From: an uncultured bacterium | Lineage (GTDB): Bacteria > Krumholzibacteriota > Krumholzibacteriia > LZORAL124-64-63 | NCBI GenBank assembly: GCA_903912525.1 | Contig: CAIWHK010000008.1 | Span: 1 to 64,000 of the forward strand | Length of the DNA stretch: 64,000 nt | Reading direction: 5' to 3' | Part shown: one piece after another, positions 19,714 through 29,765 of the stretch | Layout of the letters: each line of letters opens with the position of its first letter | How positions within the stretch are numbered: the stretch's first letter is position 1 | Notes under the pieces: model-generated | Database searches by the model: none | The model's input: only the letters and a program-made list of their open reading frames with translations | What the model was told of the DNA's origin: nothing | Position numbers and translations under genes: made by a program

Positions 19714-20498
19714 CAGAGACCCCGCGCATCCTTGACCGCTTCGTAGGCGCCGTTGACGGCGCGCATCTTCTCGTCGGCGAACTTCTTGAAGTCCTCGCCC
19801 ATGCCCTTGTTCACCACGACGTCGGGATGGTACTCGCGCGCCAGGCGGCGGTAGGCCTTCTTCACTTCGTCGTCGGTGGCGTCGCGCGTCACGCCCAGCA
19901 CGGCGTACGAGGCGTCGATGCTGTGGCGCGGGTCGAACATCGCGACCGCTTCCTCGTAGTCGCGCGCCGACAGGCCCAGTTCGCGCGCGATCGAGCGCAG
20001 CAGGCGGTTCTCGGCCGGGTCCAGCTGCGCGTCGGCGGTGGCCACGATCATCAGCAGGGCGATCAGGTCGCGCAGCCGGTCTGGCTGGTGGCCGATCAGG
20101 GCGCGGACCTGGCGGGCGAACTCCTCGGCCGGGACGTGGGAATCGCGGGCCTGGTTGAACAGGCCGGCGGCCACGCGGCGGTCCTCGACCGACATGCCCA
20201 GGCGGTCGCGCAGGAACGTGTCGAACGAGCGCACTTCCTGCTCGGTGACCCGGCCGTCGGCCTTGGCCACCTTGGCGGCCAGGCTGATCATCGCCACCAG
20301 GAAGGCCTGCTGGGCCTGGCGCGTGTCGCGCACCGGGCCGCCATAACCCGTTGCCCCGTAAGGACGCCCCGGATCCCGCGCGACGCGCGAGCCGCCGATG
20401 CCGATGTTCGAGCCGATGGCCCCGCCCAGGATGGCGCCCAGGGGGCCGCCCATCATGAATCCCAGACCGCCTCCGACCAATGTGCCCAGCAGACCCAT
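19713..20498 (-). CDS. TerB/DjlA-like co-chaperone with C-terminal J-domain
   Basis: Gly-rich N-terminus, TerB-like DGRVTEQEVRSFDTFLRDRL, C-terminal SYAVLGVTRDATDDEVKKAYRRLAREYHPDVV. Confidence 0.85.
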   Translation of the reverse strand: MGLLGTLVGGGLGFMMGGPLGAILGGAIGSNIGIGGSRVARDPGRPYGATGYGGPVRDTRQAQQAFLVAMISLAAKVAKADGRVTEQEVRSFDTFLRDRLGMSVEDRRVAAGLFNQARDSHVPAEEFARQVRALIGHQPDRLRDLIALLMIVATADAQLDPAENRLLRSIARELGLSARDYEEAVAMFDPRHSIDASYAVLGVTRDATDDEVKKAYRRLAREYHPDVVVNKGMGEDFKKFADEKMRAVNGAYEAVKDARGL

Positions 20499-20682
20499 GC
20501 GTGTGCCTTTCCGTCCTGTTTCCGAAGGGGGACCAGCATGATAGGAAGCGCCGGTCCCCGGGGCAACCATACCTAAGGAAGTCACATAGTATTCAAGCGT
20601 CCCGCCGTGAAGCCGATATGCACGCAGAACATACCGCGCGCCGCGGGAACCGGCGCCAACCACCGCTCCGGGGGGGACGCAC

Positions 20683-21087
20683 GTGAACATTCTTGTCGTG
20701 GAAGACGATTTCATCAGCCGCCGCCTGCTGTGCCGCTACCTGGAGAAGACGGGCGAGTGCGACGTCGCGATCAACGGCAACGAGGCCGTGACGGCCGTGC
20801 ACGAAGCCATCGACAACGGCGAGCCCTACGACCTCATCTGCCTGGACATCATGATGCCGGGCATGGGCGGCCAGGAAGCGCTGACGGCGATCCGCAAGCT
20901 CGAGTCCGAGCACGGGATGCACGTGGGCCAGGGCTCGCGCGTCATCATGACCACGGCGCTCGAGGACCACGCCACCATCCGCCGCGCGTTCAACGCCACG
21001 GCCGACGGCTACGTGGTCAAGCCGATCGAGAAAGTGAAGCTGTTCAAGCTTCTCGAGGAACTCGGGCTGCTGTCGGCGTCGGCATGA
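20683..21087 (+). CDS. CheY-like response regulator receiver
   Basis: MNILVVEDDFISRRLLCRYLEK...DLICLDIMMPGMGGQEAL...GYVVKPIEKVKL. Confidence 0.9.
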   Translation: MNILVVEDDFISRRLLCRYLEKTGECDVAINGNEAVTAVHEAIDNGEPYDLICLDIMMPGMGGQEALTAIRKLESEHGMHVGQGSRVIMTTALEDHATIRRAFNATADGYVVKPIEKVKLFKLLEELGLLSASA

Positions 21088-21106
21088 CGAATCACGGGAG
21101 CGATTC

Positions 21107-21979
21107 ATGACCCCCGTCGTGGCTCCGCCGCGGCTCGATGCCCCCGGCGACCGGATCAGCGATCGCGAGTTCAACGCGATCCGCGAACTGGTCTACGCGC
21201 GGTTCGGCATCACCCTGGGCGATCACAAGAAGAGCCTGGTGGTGGGTCGGTTGCAGAAGGTGCTGGCCAAGCGCGGCTTCCGCACGTTCCAGCAGTACTA
21301 CGAGTGGTTGAAGAGCGATGCGACCGGCAGCGGCCTGGAAGAGCTGGCCAACCGCATCACGACCAACCACACGTTCTTCAACCGCGAGCCGGCGCACTTC
21401 GAGTTCTTCGCCGACACGCTGCTGCCGCAGCTGGTGGAGAAGCGCCGGGCCGAGGGCAAGCGCGAGCTCCGGCTGTGGTGCGCGGGGTGCTCGTCGGGCG
21501 AGGAACCCTATACGCTGATGATGCTGATGCGCGAACATCTGGGCTCCGAAGCCTCCGGCTGGAAGACGGTCCTGCTGGCGACGGACCTTTCGGAGACGGC
21601 CCTGCGCAAGGCCATCGCCGGCGTCTACGACCAGGAGCGCGTCAGCCAGATGCCGCTGCACCTGCGCCGCCGCTGGTTCGTGAACCAGAAGGACGGCAAC
21701 GTCCGCGTGCACGACGACATCCGCAAGGCGGTCATCTACCGCCGCCACAACCTGATGTCGGCCACGTTCCCGTTCAAGCACCAGTTCGACGCGGTGTTCT
21801 GCCGCAACGTGATGATCTATTTCGACCACCAGACGCGGATGGACCTGGTGACCAAGTTCCATCACCACACAGCGCCCGGCGGCTACCTGTTCATCGGACA
21901 CTCGGAGACGCTCGGCCGTGACGAGACGGCCTACGAGTACGTGCTGCCGGCCCTCTATCGCAAGCGCCCGCAGGGCTGA
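21107..21979 (+). CDS. cheR: CheR-type protein-glutamate O-methyltransferase
   Basis: RITTNHTFFNREPAHFEFF, LWCAGCSSGEEPYTLMMLM, DAVFCRNVMIYFD, GGYLFIGHSE. Confidence 0.95.
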   Translation: MTPVVAPPRLDAPGDRISDREFNAIRELVYARFGITLGDHKKSLVVGRLQKVLAKRGFRTFQQYYEWLKSDATGSGLEELANRITTNHTFFNREPAHFEFFADTLLPQLVEKRRAEGKRELRLWCAGCSSGEEPYTLMMLMREHLGSEASGWKTVLLATDLSETALRKAIAGVYDQERVSQMPLHLRRRWFVNQKDGNVRVHDDIRKAVIYRRHNLMSATFPFKHQFDAVFCRNVMIYFDHQTRMDLVTKFHHHTAPGGYLFIGHSETLGRDETAYEYVLPALYRKRPQG

Positions 21980-21989
21980 GGAGACCATC

Positions 21990-22376
21990 ATGGCCCGGAT
22001 CCTGATTGCCGAAGACGACCCGATGGTGCGCCGTTCCATCGCCAAGGGACTGGCCGAGCTGCAGCACGACCTGCTGTTCGTCAGCGATGGCATCCACGCG
22101 ATCGACGTGCTGCGCTGCAACGACGGCATCGACCTGCTGATCACCGACATCTCGATGCCGCTGCTGGACGGCCGCCAGCTGGTCAGCACGGTGATGCACG
22201 ACAAGGTGCTCCGCCAGGTGCCGGTGTTGATCATGTCCGGCGTGGTGAGCGTCGGCGAGATCGCCGACCTGATCGACCTCGGGGCCACGAAGTTCCTCGC
22301 CAAGCCGCTCAATTTCGAGGCGCTGCGCGAGGACGTCTCCCAGTGCCTGGGACTGCGGCTTTCCGGCGCCCGGTGA
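21990..22376 (+). CDS. Response regulator receiver
   Basis: MARILIAEDDPMVRRSIAKGL...DLLITDISMPLLDGRQL...FLAKPLNFEAL. Confidence 0.9.
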   Translation: MARILIAEDDPMVRRSIAKGLAELQHDLLFVSDGIHAIDVLRCNDGIDLLITDISMPLLDGRQLVSTVMHDKVLRQVPVLIMSGVVSVGEIADLIDLGATKFLAKPLNFEALREDVSQCLGLRLSGAR

Positions 22377-22388
22377 CCCGTTTACGAC

Positions 22389-22441
22389 CGGCCCCTTGCC
22401 CCGCGCGCGACCCTGTTGTCGCCGTGGTTGGCAAGGGGCCG
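22389..22441 (+). terminator. Long-arm inverted repeat, possible terminator after the receiver/CheR operon
   Basis: CGGCCCCTTGCC (22389-22400) / GGCAAGGGGCCG (22430-22441), 12-bp perfect arms, 29-nt loop, weak T tract. Confidence 0.45.
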
Positions 22442-22509
22442 TTTCCGTCATATCGTGCGAACAGGCGCCCGGAAGGCGCCCGTCGCCGTACCCCCAGGAG
22501 TTGACCACG

Positions 22510-24363
22510 ATGGCCTCGTACCGCCAGGAACGCATGCTGGCCGATGCCGGCGCAGCCGCCGGCAATGCCCCCATCGAGCGTGACCGCATCGAGGCCCGCT
22601 ACAAGTGGCGCCCCGAGCTGATCTACGTCGACTGGGCGGCCTGGGAGAACGACTTCATGGGCCTGGAAGCGGGCCTGCCCGCGCTGGCGTCGCTGCAGGG
22701 GACCCTGGACGGGTCGGGCACGGCGTTGCTGGGCGCTATCGATGCCATCCACGACGCCCGCCGGCGGCTGGAGCGGCTGCTGATCTTCGCCAACCTGCGC
22801 AGCGACGAGGACACGCGCGTCGGCGAGAACACGGCCCGCAAGGGGCGGGCGGCCAGCCTCTCGGTGCGCTACGCCGAGGCGGCCAGCTGGTTCGAGTCCG
22901 AGGTGCTGGAGATCGAGCCCGCGAAGCTGTCCGAACTGGTGGCGGCCGCGCCCGGCCTGGCCGGGTACGCGCACTTCTTCGACAACATCCACCGTGGCCG
23001 CGCGCACACGCTGCCGGCCGAGCAGGAGGCGCTGCTGGCCGGCGCCGGCCTGATGGCGCGCGGGGCTGGGCAGGTCTTCAACGCCTTCGACAACGCCGAC
23101 CTGAAGCTGGGCGACGTGACGGACGAGGACGGTCGCCGCGTCACGCTGACGAAGGCGCGCCACCAGAAGTTCATGAAGTCACGCGACCGCCGGCTGCGGC
23201 AGGATTCGTTCGAGATGTTCCTGGACGCCTACGGTGCGATGCAGAACACGCTGGCGGCCAACCTCGACGCCAACGTGAAGAACCACGTCTTCTTCGCGCA
23301 GGCCCGCCGCCACGAGAGTGCGCTGGAATCGGCGCTGCACCCGGATGCCGTGGCGCCCGCCGTGTTCCATTCGCTGATCGAGACGGTCAGCGCCAACACG
23401 GCCGTCATCCACCGGTACACCGCGCTGAAGAGGCGCGTGCTGGGGCTGGACCCGCTGCACGAGCACGACCTGGCGGCGCCGATGTTCGCCGACGGCGAGT
23501 TCACGTTCGAGTACGACGACGCCTGCACCATGCTGCTGGATGCGTTTGCGCCGCTGGGGCCGGCCTATGTCGGGACGGTGCGGGACGGCATCGGCGGCGG
23601 CTGGATCGACGTGCACGAGAACGCGGGCAAGCGCAGCGGCGGCTACTCGAGCGGCTCGTACGACACGGCGCCGTACATCCTGCTGAACTGGAGCGGCCAG
23701 CTGGGCGACACCTTCACGCTGGCGCACGAGCTGGGCCATTCGCTGCACACCTGGCTGGCCTCGCGCAACCAGCCCTATGTGTACGGCGACTACCCCATCT
23801 TCACGGCCGAGGTCGCCTCGACCTTCAACGAGCTGCTGACGATGGACCACCTGCTGCGCACGACGACCGACCCGCGGCGCCGGCTGTACCTGCTGGACTA
23901 CCACCTGTCGCAGATCAACAGCACGGTGTTCAGGCAGACGATGTTCGCCGAATTCGAGCTGCGCATCCACCAGCTGGGCGAGCAGGGTGGAACGCTGACG
24001 GCCGAGTGGCTGAACGCCCTCTATCTGGAGCTGCTGGTCAAGTACTGGGGCCCCCAGGTGGCCTTCGATGCGGTCCGCAGCCCGCTCACCTGGAGCCGCA
24101 TCCCGCACTTCTTCTACAACTTCTACGTCTACCAGTACGCCACGGCGTACTCGGCGGCCGTGGCGCTGTCCCGCCGGGTCTTGGCCGGTGGGGACACGGA
24201 GCGGGAACAATACCTCGACATCCTGCGTTCGGGGTGCAGCCGTTATCCCGTCGAGACGGTCCGTCTGGGTGGTGTGGACCTGGCCTCGCCTGGTCCCATG
24301 CAGGACGTCATTGCGCTGTTCGGGGAACTCGTGGACCAGGTCGAATCGCTGCTGGAGTCGTGA
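22510..24363 (+). CDS. pepF: M3-family oligoendopeptidase F
   Basis: LAHELGHSLHTWLASRNQPYVYGDYPIFTAEVASTFNE (HExxH plus downstream E). Confidence 0.93.
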   Translation: MASYRQERMLADAGAAAGNAPIERDRIEARYKWRPELIYVDWAAWENDFMGLEAGLPALASLQGTLDGSGTALLGAIDAIHDARRRLERLLIFANLRSDEDTRVGENTARKGRAASLSVRYAEAASWFESEVLEIEPAKLSELVAAAPGLAGYAHFFDNIHRGRAHTLPAEQEALLAGAGLMARGAGQVFNAFDNADLKLGDVTDEDGRRVTLTKARHQKFMKSRDRRLRQDSFEMFLDAYGAMQNTLAANLDANVKNHVFFAQARRHESALESALHPDAVAPAVFHSLIETVSANTAVIHRYTALKRRVLGLDPLHEHDLAAPMFADGEFTFEYDDACTMLLDAFAPLGPAYVGTVRDGIGGGWIDVHENAGKRSGGYSSGSYDTAPYILLNWSGQLGDTFTLAHELGHSLHTWLASRNQPYVYGDYPIFTAEVASTFNELLTMDHLLRTTTDPRRRLYLLDYHLSQINSTVFRQTMFAEFELRIHQLGEQGGTLTAEWLNALYLELLVKYWGPQVAFDAVRSPLTWSRIPHFFYNFYVYQYATAYSAAVALSRRVLAGGDTEREQYLDILRSGCSRYPVETVRLGGVDLASPGPMQDVIALFGELVDQVESLLES

Positions 24364-24365
24364 CC

Positions 24366-25004
24366 ATGAAGAGACTGCGCCGTGTCACACCGGTTTTCCT
24401 GCTGGCGATCGCCGTCCTGGCCGCCGCACCCTGCCTGGCGGCGCCGCAGCCGATCCGGCCGGCTCCCGCGTCGGGCCAGACGTTCGGCGGCCTGCCCGAC
24501 AGCAAGAATTCCATTCCGTACAAGTCGCCCGATGGCCGCTTCCAGGTGACCTTTCCCTCCGGATGCGCCCGCCTGCGCACGCGGACCAATGCCCAGCCCG
24601 ACAAGGCCACGGAAGTCGTCTCGCAGGTCGTCTTCACCACCTGCGACCGCGCCAACGTCAAGAACGAGGGCTGCAGCGTGATCGCCATGCTGGGGTATGC
24701 CCGCGACGTCAAGGGCCAGGCGGCGGCGGACCGGGTGCTGGCCGAGGTGACCCGGCAACTGGAGGGCTACGGCGTCAAGCCGGTCAGGCAGACCCCGATG
24801 CGGCGCGACTTCGGCGCGCGCGGGGTGGTCGAGGGGATCGACATCCAGGCCCAGGGCCCCGACGGGGCCGGCGACTTCTGGATCCGCGGACTGCTCCTGG
24901 GCGACGACATCTATATCGTGATGGCCTGGAAGGCCTCCGGCGGGCTGTGGACCGACCCGGTGTACGCGCAGTTCTTCGATACTTTCCGGCCCTGGGCGGA
25001 CTAG
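24366..25004 (+). CDS. Secreted protein of unknown function
   Basis: Signal peptide MKRLRRVTPVFLLAIAVLAAAPCLA; ORF with start 2 nt after pepF stop. Confidence 0.6.
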   Translation: MKRLRRVTPVFLLAIAVLAAAPCLAAPQPIRPAPASGQTFGGLPDSKNSIPYKSPDGRFQVTFPSGCARLRTRTNAQPDKATEVVSQVVFTTCDRANVKNEGCSVIAMLGYARDVKGQAAADRVLAEVTRQLEGYGVKPVRQTPMRRDFGARGVVEGIDIQAQGPDGAGDFWIRGLLLGDDIYIVMAWKASGGLWTDPVYAQFFDTFRPWAD

Positions 25005-25086
25005 CCCGGGGCCCTCCCCCTCCTGGACCCCTGCATGATGATTTTTCCCCTTTACGAACCCCCTTCTTGTGTCGATCTTTGTAGGG

Positions 25087-25117
25087 ACAAAAACATTTTG
25101 TCGGTATTGAAATACCG
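25087..25117. promoter_or_regulatory. Two adjacent palindromes upstream of dtxR-feoAB, candidate metal-regulator operator
   Basis: ACAAAA-ACA-TTTTGT (25087-25101) abutting CGGTATT-GA-AATACCG (25102-25117). Confidence 0.6.
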
Positions 25118-25150
25118 TTTTCGACTTGTCGCCCGGGAGGTCGAGGCCAG

Positions 25151-25717
25151 ATGCCTGCCGAAGAACTCCAGCTGAGCGCCAGTCTCGAGGACTACCTCGA
25201 GGCGATCTACCACACCGTGTCGGCCAAGGGCGCCGCGCGGGCCAAGGACCTGGTGCTGCGCATGGGCGTGCACAACTCGTCCGTGACGCAGGCGCTGCGG
25301 TCGCTGTCGGAAAAGAAGCTCATCAACTACGCGCCGTACGACGTGATCACGCTGACGGAGCCGGGCGAAGCCCTGGCGCTGGGCGTGGTGCGACGCCACG
25401 TGACGCTGTCGAAGTTCCTGGGCAACGTGCTGGGCCTGCCCGAGGGCGAGGCCGACGCCGAGGCGTGCCGTCTCGAACATGCGGTCAGCGCCGGCGTGCT
25501 GCACCGGTTGGTGCGGTTCGTCGAGTACTTCGAGAGCTGTCCGCAGAACGACGTGCGCTGGGATGTGGCGTCGGGCGCCTTCTGCTGCAACGTCGCCGGC
25601 TCATCGGGCCCCACTTGCGGGCGCGACGCGTGCGGGGGCGGGCTCGACCTGGTGTCGCTGGCATCGCCGGCGTCGCAGGCGCCGGCCGACGACGACCGTA
25701 TCGGCGGGGTGGTGTAG
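25151..25717 (+). CDS. DtxR/MntR-family metal-dependent transcriptional regulator
   Basis: SASLEDYLEAIYHTVSAKGAARAKDLVLRMGVHNSSVTQALRSLSEKKLINYAPYDVITLTEPG; linked to feoAB. Confidence 0.88.
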   Translation: MPAEELQLSASLEDYLEAIYHTVSAKGAARAKDLVLRMGVHNSSVTQALRSLSEKKLINYAPYDVITLTEPGEALALGVVRRHVTLSKFLGNVLGLPEGEADAEACRLEHAVSAGVLHRLVRFVEYFESCPQNDVRWDVASGAFCCNVAGSSGPTCGRDACGGGLDLVSLASPASQAPADDDRIGGVV

Positions 25718-25719
25718 CG

Positions 25720-25935
25720 ATGCCGCTGACGCACGTCAATGAAGGCAACCTGGCCATCCTCAAGTCGATCGACGGCGGCCGCCAGTTGCGCGGCCGGCTG
25801 GCTGCGCTGGGCCTGCTGCCGGGCGCCCAGTTGCATGTCGTGCAGAACTCGGGGCAGGGGCCCTTCGTGGTCGCGGTGCGCGGCAGTCGGATCGTGCTGG
25901 GGCGCGGCATGGCCGCGCGCATTTCGGTTGAATAG
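25720..25935 (+). CDS. feoA: Ferrous iron transport protein A
   Basis: GGRQLRGRLAALGLLPGAQLHVVQNSGQGPFVVAVRGSRIVLGRGMAARI. Confidence 0.9.
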   Translation: MPLTHVNEGNLAILKSIDGGRQLRGRLAALGLLPGAQLHVVQNSGQGPFVVAVRGSRIVLGRGMAARISVE

Positions 25936-25962
25936 CAGCCGCCTGCGGCAGGGACGTTTAGC

Positions 25963-28149
25963 GTGACGAGCATCCTCGACAGGACCCTGACCGTGGCCGT
26001 GGCCGGCAATCCCAATGCCGGCAAGACCACGATCTTCAACAACCTGACGGGGGCGCGCCAGCACGTCGGCAACTATCCCGGCGTGACCGTCGAGTGGAAA
26101 GAGGGCACGCTGCGCCGCGGCGACCTGCGCCTGAACATCGTCGACCTGCCCGGCACCTACAGCCTCAGCACGTTCTCGGAAGAGGAACTGGTCGCCCGCG
26201 ACTACCTGCTCAACCATGCGCCCGACGTGGTCATCAACGTCGTCGACGCCTCGAACCTCGAGCGCAACCTCTACCTGACCACCGAACTGCTCGAGATCGG
26301 CCGGCCGCTGGTCGTCGTGCTGAACATGTCCGACGCCGCGCGCGACCGCGGGTACATCATCGACCACCATCGCCTGTCGCAGCTCCTGGGCGTGCCCGTG
26401 GTGCCGGCCGTCGGCAACCGCAACCAGGGCATGGAGGCCGTGATCGGCGCCGTGCTCGAGGTGGTCAACAGCCGCGTGCACCTGCCCGGCACGGCCGACC
26501 AGTGCCGTGACGCCGGACCCGGCCCCGGCGGGCTGGCGGCGCCGTCGCGCGCCGCGGGTTCGGCCGGCCGCGTGAACTACGGCCCGGACGTCGAGGCCGC
26601 CGTGGCGCGGATCGAGGCATTGCTGCCCGAAACGCCGCATCGCCGCTGGCAGGCGCTGAAGCTTCTCGAGGGCGACAGCCGCGTGCTGTCGGACTCGTTG
26701 CCGGTTGGCGCGCGCGAGACCGTCGCCACGCTGGCGACCGCGTTCGCCGCCTCGAGCACCGACGACCCCGACGTCCTGCTGGCCCGCCTGCGCTACGAGC
26801 ACATCGGTCGCCTCTGTGACGAAGTCACCCGCCAGGTGCGCGGCAACGGCGCCGCCGCGCTCTCTGACCGCATCGACCGCGTCGCCATGCACCCGGTGTG
26901 GGGCGTGCCCATCTTCCTGGCGATGATGTACCTCGTCTTCATGCTGACCTTCATGCTGGGCAACCCGCTGATGGACCTGATCGACCGCGGCTTCGGCGCG
27001 CTGGGCACGTTCTTCACCGGCCTGTGGCCGGCCGGCAGTCCCAGCCACCTGAAGTCGCTGCTGGTCGACGGCATCATCGGCGGCGTGGGTGGCGTGGTGG
27101 TGTTCCTGCCGAACATCGTGCTGCTGTTCATGGCCATCGCCGTGCTCGAGGGCACCGGCTACATGGCGCGCGCGGCGTTCGTCATGGACCGCTTCATGAG
27201 CAAGGTGGGGCTGCACGGCAAGACGTTCATCCCGCTGCTGATCGGCTTCGGCTGCACCGTGCCGGCCATCATGGCCACACGCACGCTCGAGACGCGGCGC
27301 GACCGTCTGATCACGATGATGGTGCTGCCTTTGATGAGCTGCGGCGCGCGGCTGCCGATCTACGCGCTGCTGATCCCCGCGTTCTTCGCGCCGCGCTGGC
27401 AGGGACCGGTGCTGTGGATGATCTACGTGACGGGCATTTTGCTGGCGCTGGCCGGCGCGCGGCTGCTGCGCGCAACGCTGTTCCGTGGCGAGAACACGCC
27501 CTTCGTGATGGAGCTGCCGCCGTACCGCCTGCCGACCGCGCAGAGCCTGCTGATCCAGATGTGGACGCGCGCCTGGCTGTACCTGAAGAAGGCCGGCACC
27601 GTGATCCTGGGCGCGGCCGTCATCCTGTGGTGCCTGACCTTCTACCCGAAGCCGCCCGCGACGTGGGTGCCGCCGGCCGAGCCGGGCCAGGCGACGCTGG
27701 TGGCCTACGGCCAGATGACCGACCCCGCGCAGCGCCGGGCGACCGAGCTGTCGTACTCGGTGGCCGGACACGTGGGCCGCGCGCTGGAGCCCGTCATCTC
27801 GCCCATGGGCTTCGACTGGCGCATCGGCACCGCGCTGGTGGGCGCCATCGCCGCCAAGGAAGTGTTCGTGGCCCAGATGGGCATCGTGTTCGCGGTCGGC
27901 CAGGCGGATGAAACCTCGGACCAGCTGCGGGCCCAACTGCGCGCACGCTACTCGCCGTTGGTGGGCCTGTGCATCATGATGTTCGCCCTGATCGCCACGC
28001 CCTGCATCGCCACGTTTGCGATCACGCGGCAGGAAGCGGGCTCGGCCAGGTGGGCGCTGGCCCAGACCCTGAGCCTGACCGCCCTGGCCTGGATCATCAC
28101 GTTCGCCGTCTTCCAGGTTGGCACGCTGCTGAAACTGGGGGTAAGCTGA
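25963..28149 (+). CDS. feoB: Ferrous iron transport protein B
   Basis: [38 protein letters not shown]; multi-[24 protein letters not shown]. Confidence 0.97.
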   Translation: MTSILDRTLTVAVAGNPNAGKTTIFNNLTGARQHVGNYPGVTVEWKEGTLRRGDLRLNIVDLPGTYSLSTFSEEELVARDYLLNHAPDVVINVVDASNLERNLYLTTELLEIGRPLVVVLNMSDAARDRGYIIDHHRLSQLLGVPVVPAVGNRNQGMEAVIGAVLEVVNSRVHLPGTADQCRDAGPGPGGLAAPSRAAGSAGRVNYGPDVEAAVARIEALLPETPHRRWQALKLLEGDSRVLSDSLPVGARETVATLATAFAASSTDDPDVLLARLRYEHIGRLCDEVTRQVRGNGAAALSDRIDRVAMHPVWGVPIFLAMMYLVFMLTFMLGNPLMDLIDRGFGALGTFFTGLWPAGSPSHLKSLLVDGIIGGVGGVVVFLPNIVLLFMAIAVLEGTGYMARAAFVMDRFMSKVGLHGKTFIPLLIGFGCTVPAIMATRTLETRRDRLITMMVLPLMSCGARLPIYALLIPAFFAPRWQGPVLWMIYVTGILLALAGARLLRATLFRGENTPFVMELPPYRLPTAQSLLIQMWTRAWLYLKKAGTVILGAAVILWCLTFYPKPPATWVPPAEPGQATLVAYGQMTDPAQRRATELSYSVAGHVGRALEPVISPMGFDWRIGTALVGAIAAKEVFVAQMGIVFAVGQADETSDQLRAQLRARYSPLVGLCIMMFALIATPCIATFAITRQEAGSARWALAQTLSLTALAWIITFAVFQVGTLLKLGVS

Positions 28150-28397
28150 TGGCCGTCGGCATGGAATCGGTGGTGGTCGGCGTGGCCGTGGCCGGCGCGG
28201 GCGCCTGGGCGGTGCGGGCGCTGGTGCGTTCGCTGAAGAAGCCGGGCGGCTGTTCGTCGTGCGCCGGGTCGGGCGCTTGTCCTCTGGTCAAGGGGCCGCT
28301 GGTCAACGGCTCGCTGGTCGATGGTCCCGGCGCCGAGGGCGGCGCGTCCTGCTGCCCGACTTCCCCTCCGACAGAATCGCCCGCGCGCGGGCATTAG
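28149..28397 (+). CDS. FeoB-associated Cys-rich membrane protein
   Basis: Short TM protein with CSSCAGSGACP and CC motifs directly after feoB. Confidence 0.7.
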   Translation: MAVGMESVVVGVAVAGAGAWAVRALVRSLKKPGGCSSCAGSGACPLVKGPLVNGSLVDGPGAEGGASCCPTSPPTESPARGH

Positions 28398-28424
28398 GCT
28401 TCTCTCCATTCCCAAGGATCGGTC

Positions 28425-28943
28425 ATGATGCGTAACCTGGCGTCCGCCTGCCTGCTCGTGCTGTGCCTCGCGTCTCCCCTGCTGGCCGAGGAACCCGTCG
28501 TCGACAGCCATCGCGCCGCGGCCGAAGCCTGCGTGCAGTCGCTGGGCGGCGAGGAGATGTTCCAGGGCGTCATGGACGCGACCATGGGCATCCTCCTGCA
28601 GCAGAACCCGGACCTCGAGCCGTTCATGGACGTGATGACGGAGTTCTTCGCGCAGATCATGCCCTGGTCCATCGTCGGCGAGATGTACGTGGACCTCTAC
28701 ATGGAGGCGTTCACCGAGACGGAGCTGGTGGAGATGACGGCGTTCATGTCGTCGCCCACCGGCATGAAGTACGTCGCGCTGGTCCCCGGCCTGATGGAAG
28801 AGGCGGGCGCCATCAGCAACGGGTTGCTGATGGAACATGCGGAAGAACTCCAGCAGGTGATCATGACGCGGGCGATGGAGCTGGAGGCGCAGGGCGCGCC
28901 GACCGATGAGCCGGCCACCGGCTCGACCACGGACGGGAAATGA
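28425..28943 (+). CDS. DUF2059-like secreted protein
   Basis: ETELVEMTAFMSSPTGMKYVALVPGLMEEAG pattern. Confidence 0.6.
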   Translation: MMRNLASACLLVLCLASPLLAEEPVVDSHRAAAEACVQSLGGEEMFQGVMDATMGILLQQNPDLEPFMDVMTEFFAQIMPWSIVGEMYVDLYMEAFTETELVEMTAFMSSPTGMKYVALVPGLMEEAGAISNGLLMEHAEELQQVIMTRAMELEAQGAPTDEPATGSTTDGK

Positions 28944-29761
28944 TCATGCGGGTGCTGGTGCTGCTGGCGGCGATGGCGATGGCGGGGAGCGCGGTCGCGG
29001 CCGATGGTGCGGCGGCGCCTGCGATAGCCTCGCACCGCGACCTCGACTGGACGGCGCCCAACCTGTGGGCGCACGTCGACAACCTGGACCCGGCGCTGGC
29101 GCCGCAGTTCGTGACGGCGCGCCTGGGCTGGCTGGCGGTGCTGCGCCAGGCCGACGGCAGCCTGCTGGGCGACGGCCGCGCGCTGTTCTGGGAAGCCGAC
29201 GGGCGGGCGTTCTACAGCTTCTATCCGTTCGCCGGCTGGCCCGGGTTCGAGGAGCGGCGGCTGATGGTCGCGGCCACGCAGGAGACCGTGGGCAAGCCCG
29301 CGGTCGAAGCATATGACTCGGGCGATGCCGCATTGGTGAGCCCGCACTACTCGCAGGTCTGGCGCCGCTCGCCCGGCTCGGACATCACGACGCCGGCGAC
29401 TTCCGCATTGACCGAAGTGACCGCTGCGGTCGGCCGGCTCGAGATGCACGACATCGACATCACCCAGTGGGACGTGTACGAGCAGGCGTGGGGGCAGATC
29501 GCCGCCGTCCTGCAGGCCAACAACTATCCCCTGGCCTGCCGCACGTTCCGCAGCAGCTTCGGCCGCGGCGAATACATGACGTGGTGGCTGGCGCCGGATG
29601 CCGCGACCTATGCGTCGGCGCCGACCGTCGAGGCGGTGTTGGCGAAGCAGCTGGGCGCGGAGGCGGCAGCCGCGGTGCTGGCAAAACTGGCGACGGTGTT
29701 CCCGGTGCGCGAGTCGCATGAGGTGGTGCGGCGCGCGGACATGAGCAACCTGGGGCGCTGA
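28940..29761 (+). CDS. Hypothetical secreted protein
   Basis: Signal peptide; overlaps preceding ORF. Confidence 0.5.
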   Translation: MIMRVLVLLAAMAMAGSAVAADGAAAPAIASHRDLDWTAPNLWAHVDNLDPALAPQFVTARLGWLAVLRQADGSLLGDGRALFWEADGRAFYSFYPFAGWPGFEERRLMVAATQETVGKPAVEAYDSGDAALVSPHYSQVWRRSPGSDITTPATSALTEVTAAVGRLEMHDIDITQWDVYEQAWGQIAAVLQANNYPLACRTFRSSFGRGEYMTWWLAPDAATYASAPTVEAVLAKQLGAEAAAAVLAKLATVFPVRESHEVVRRADMSNLGR

Positions 29762-29765
29762 GGCG

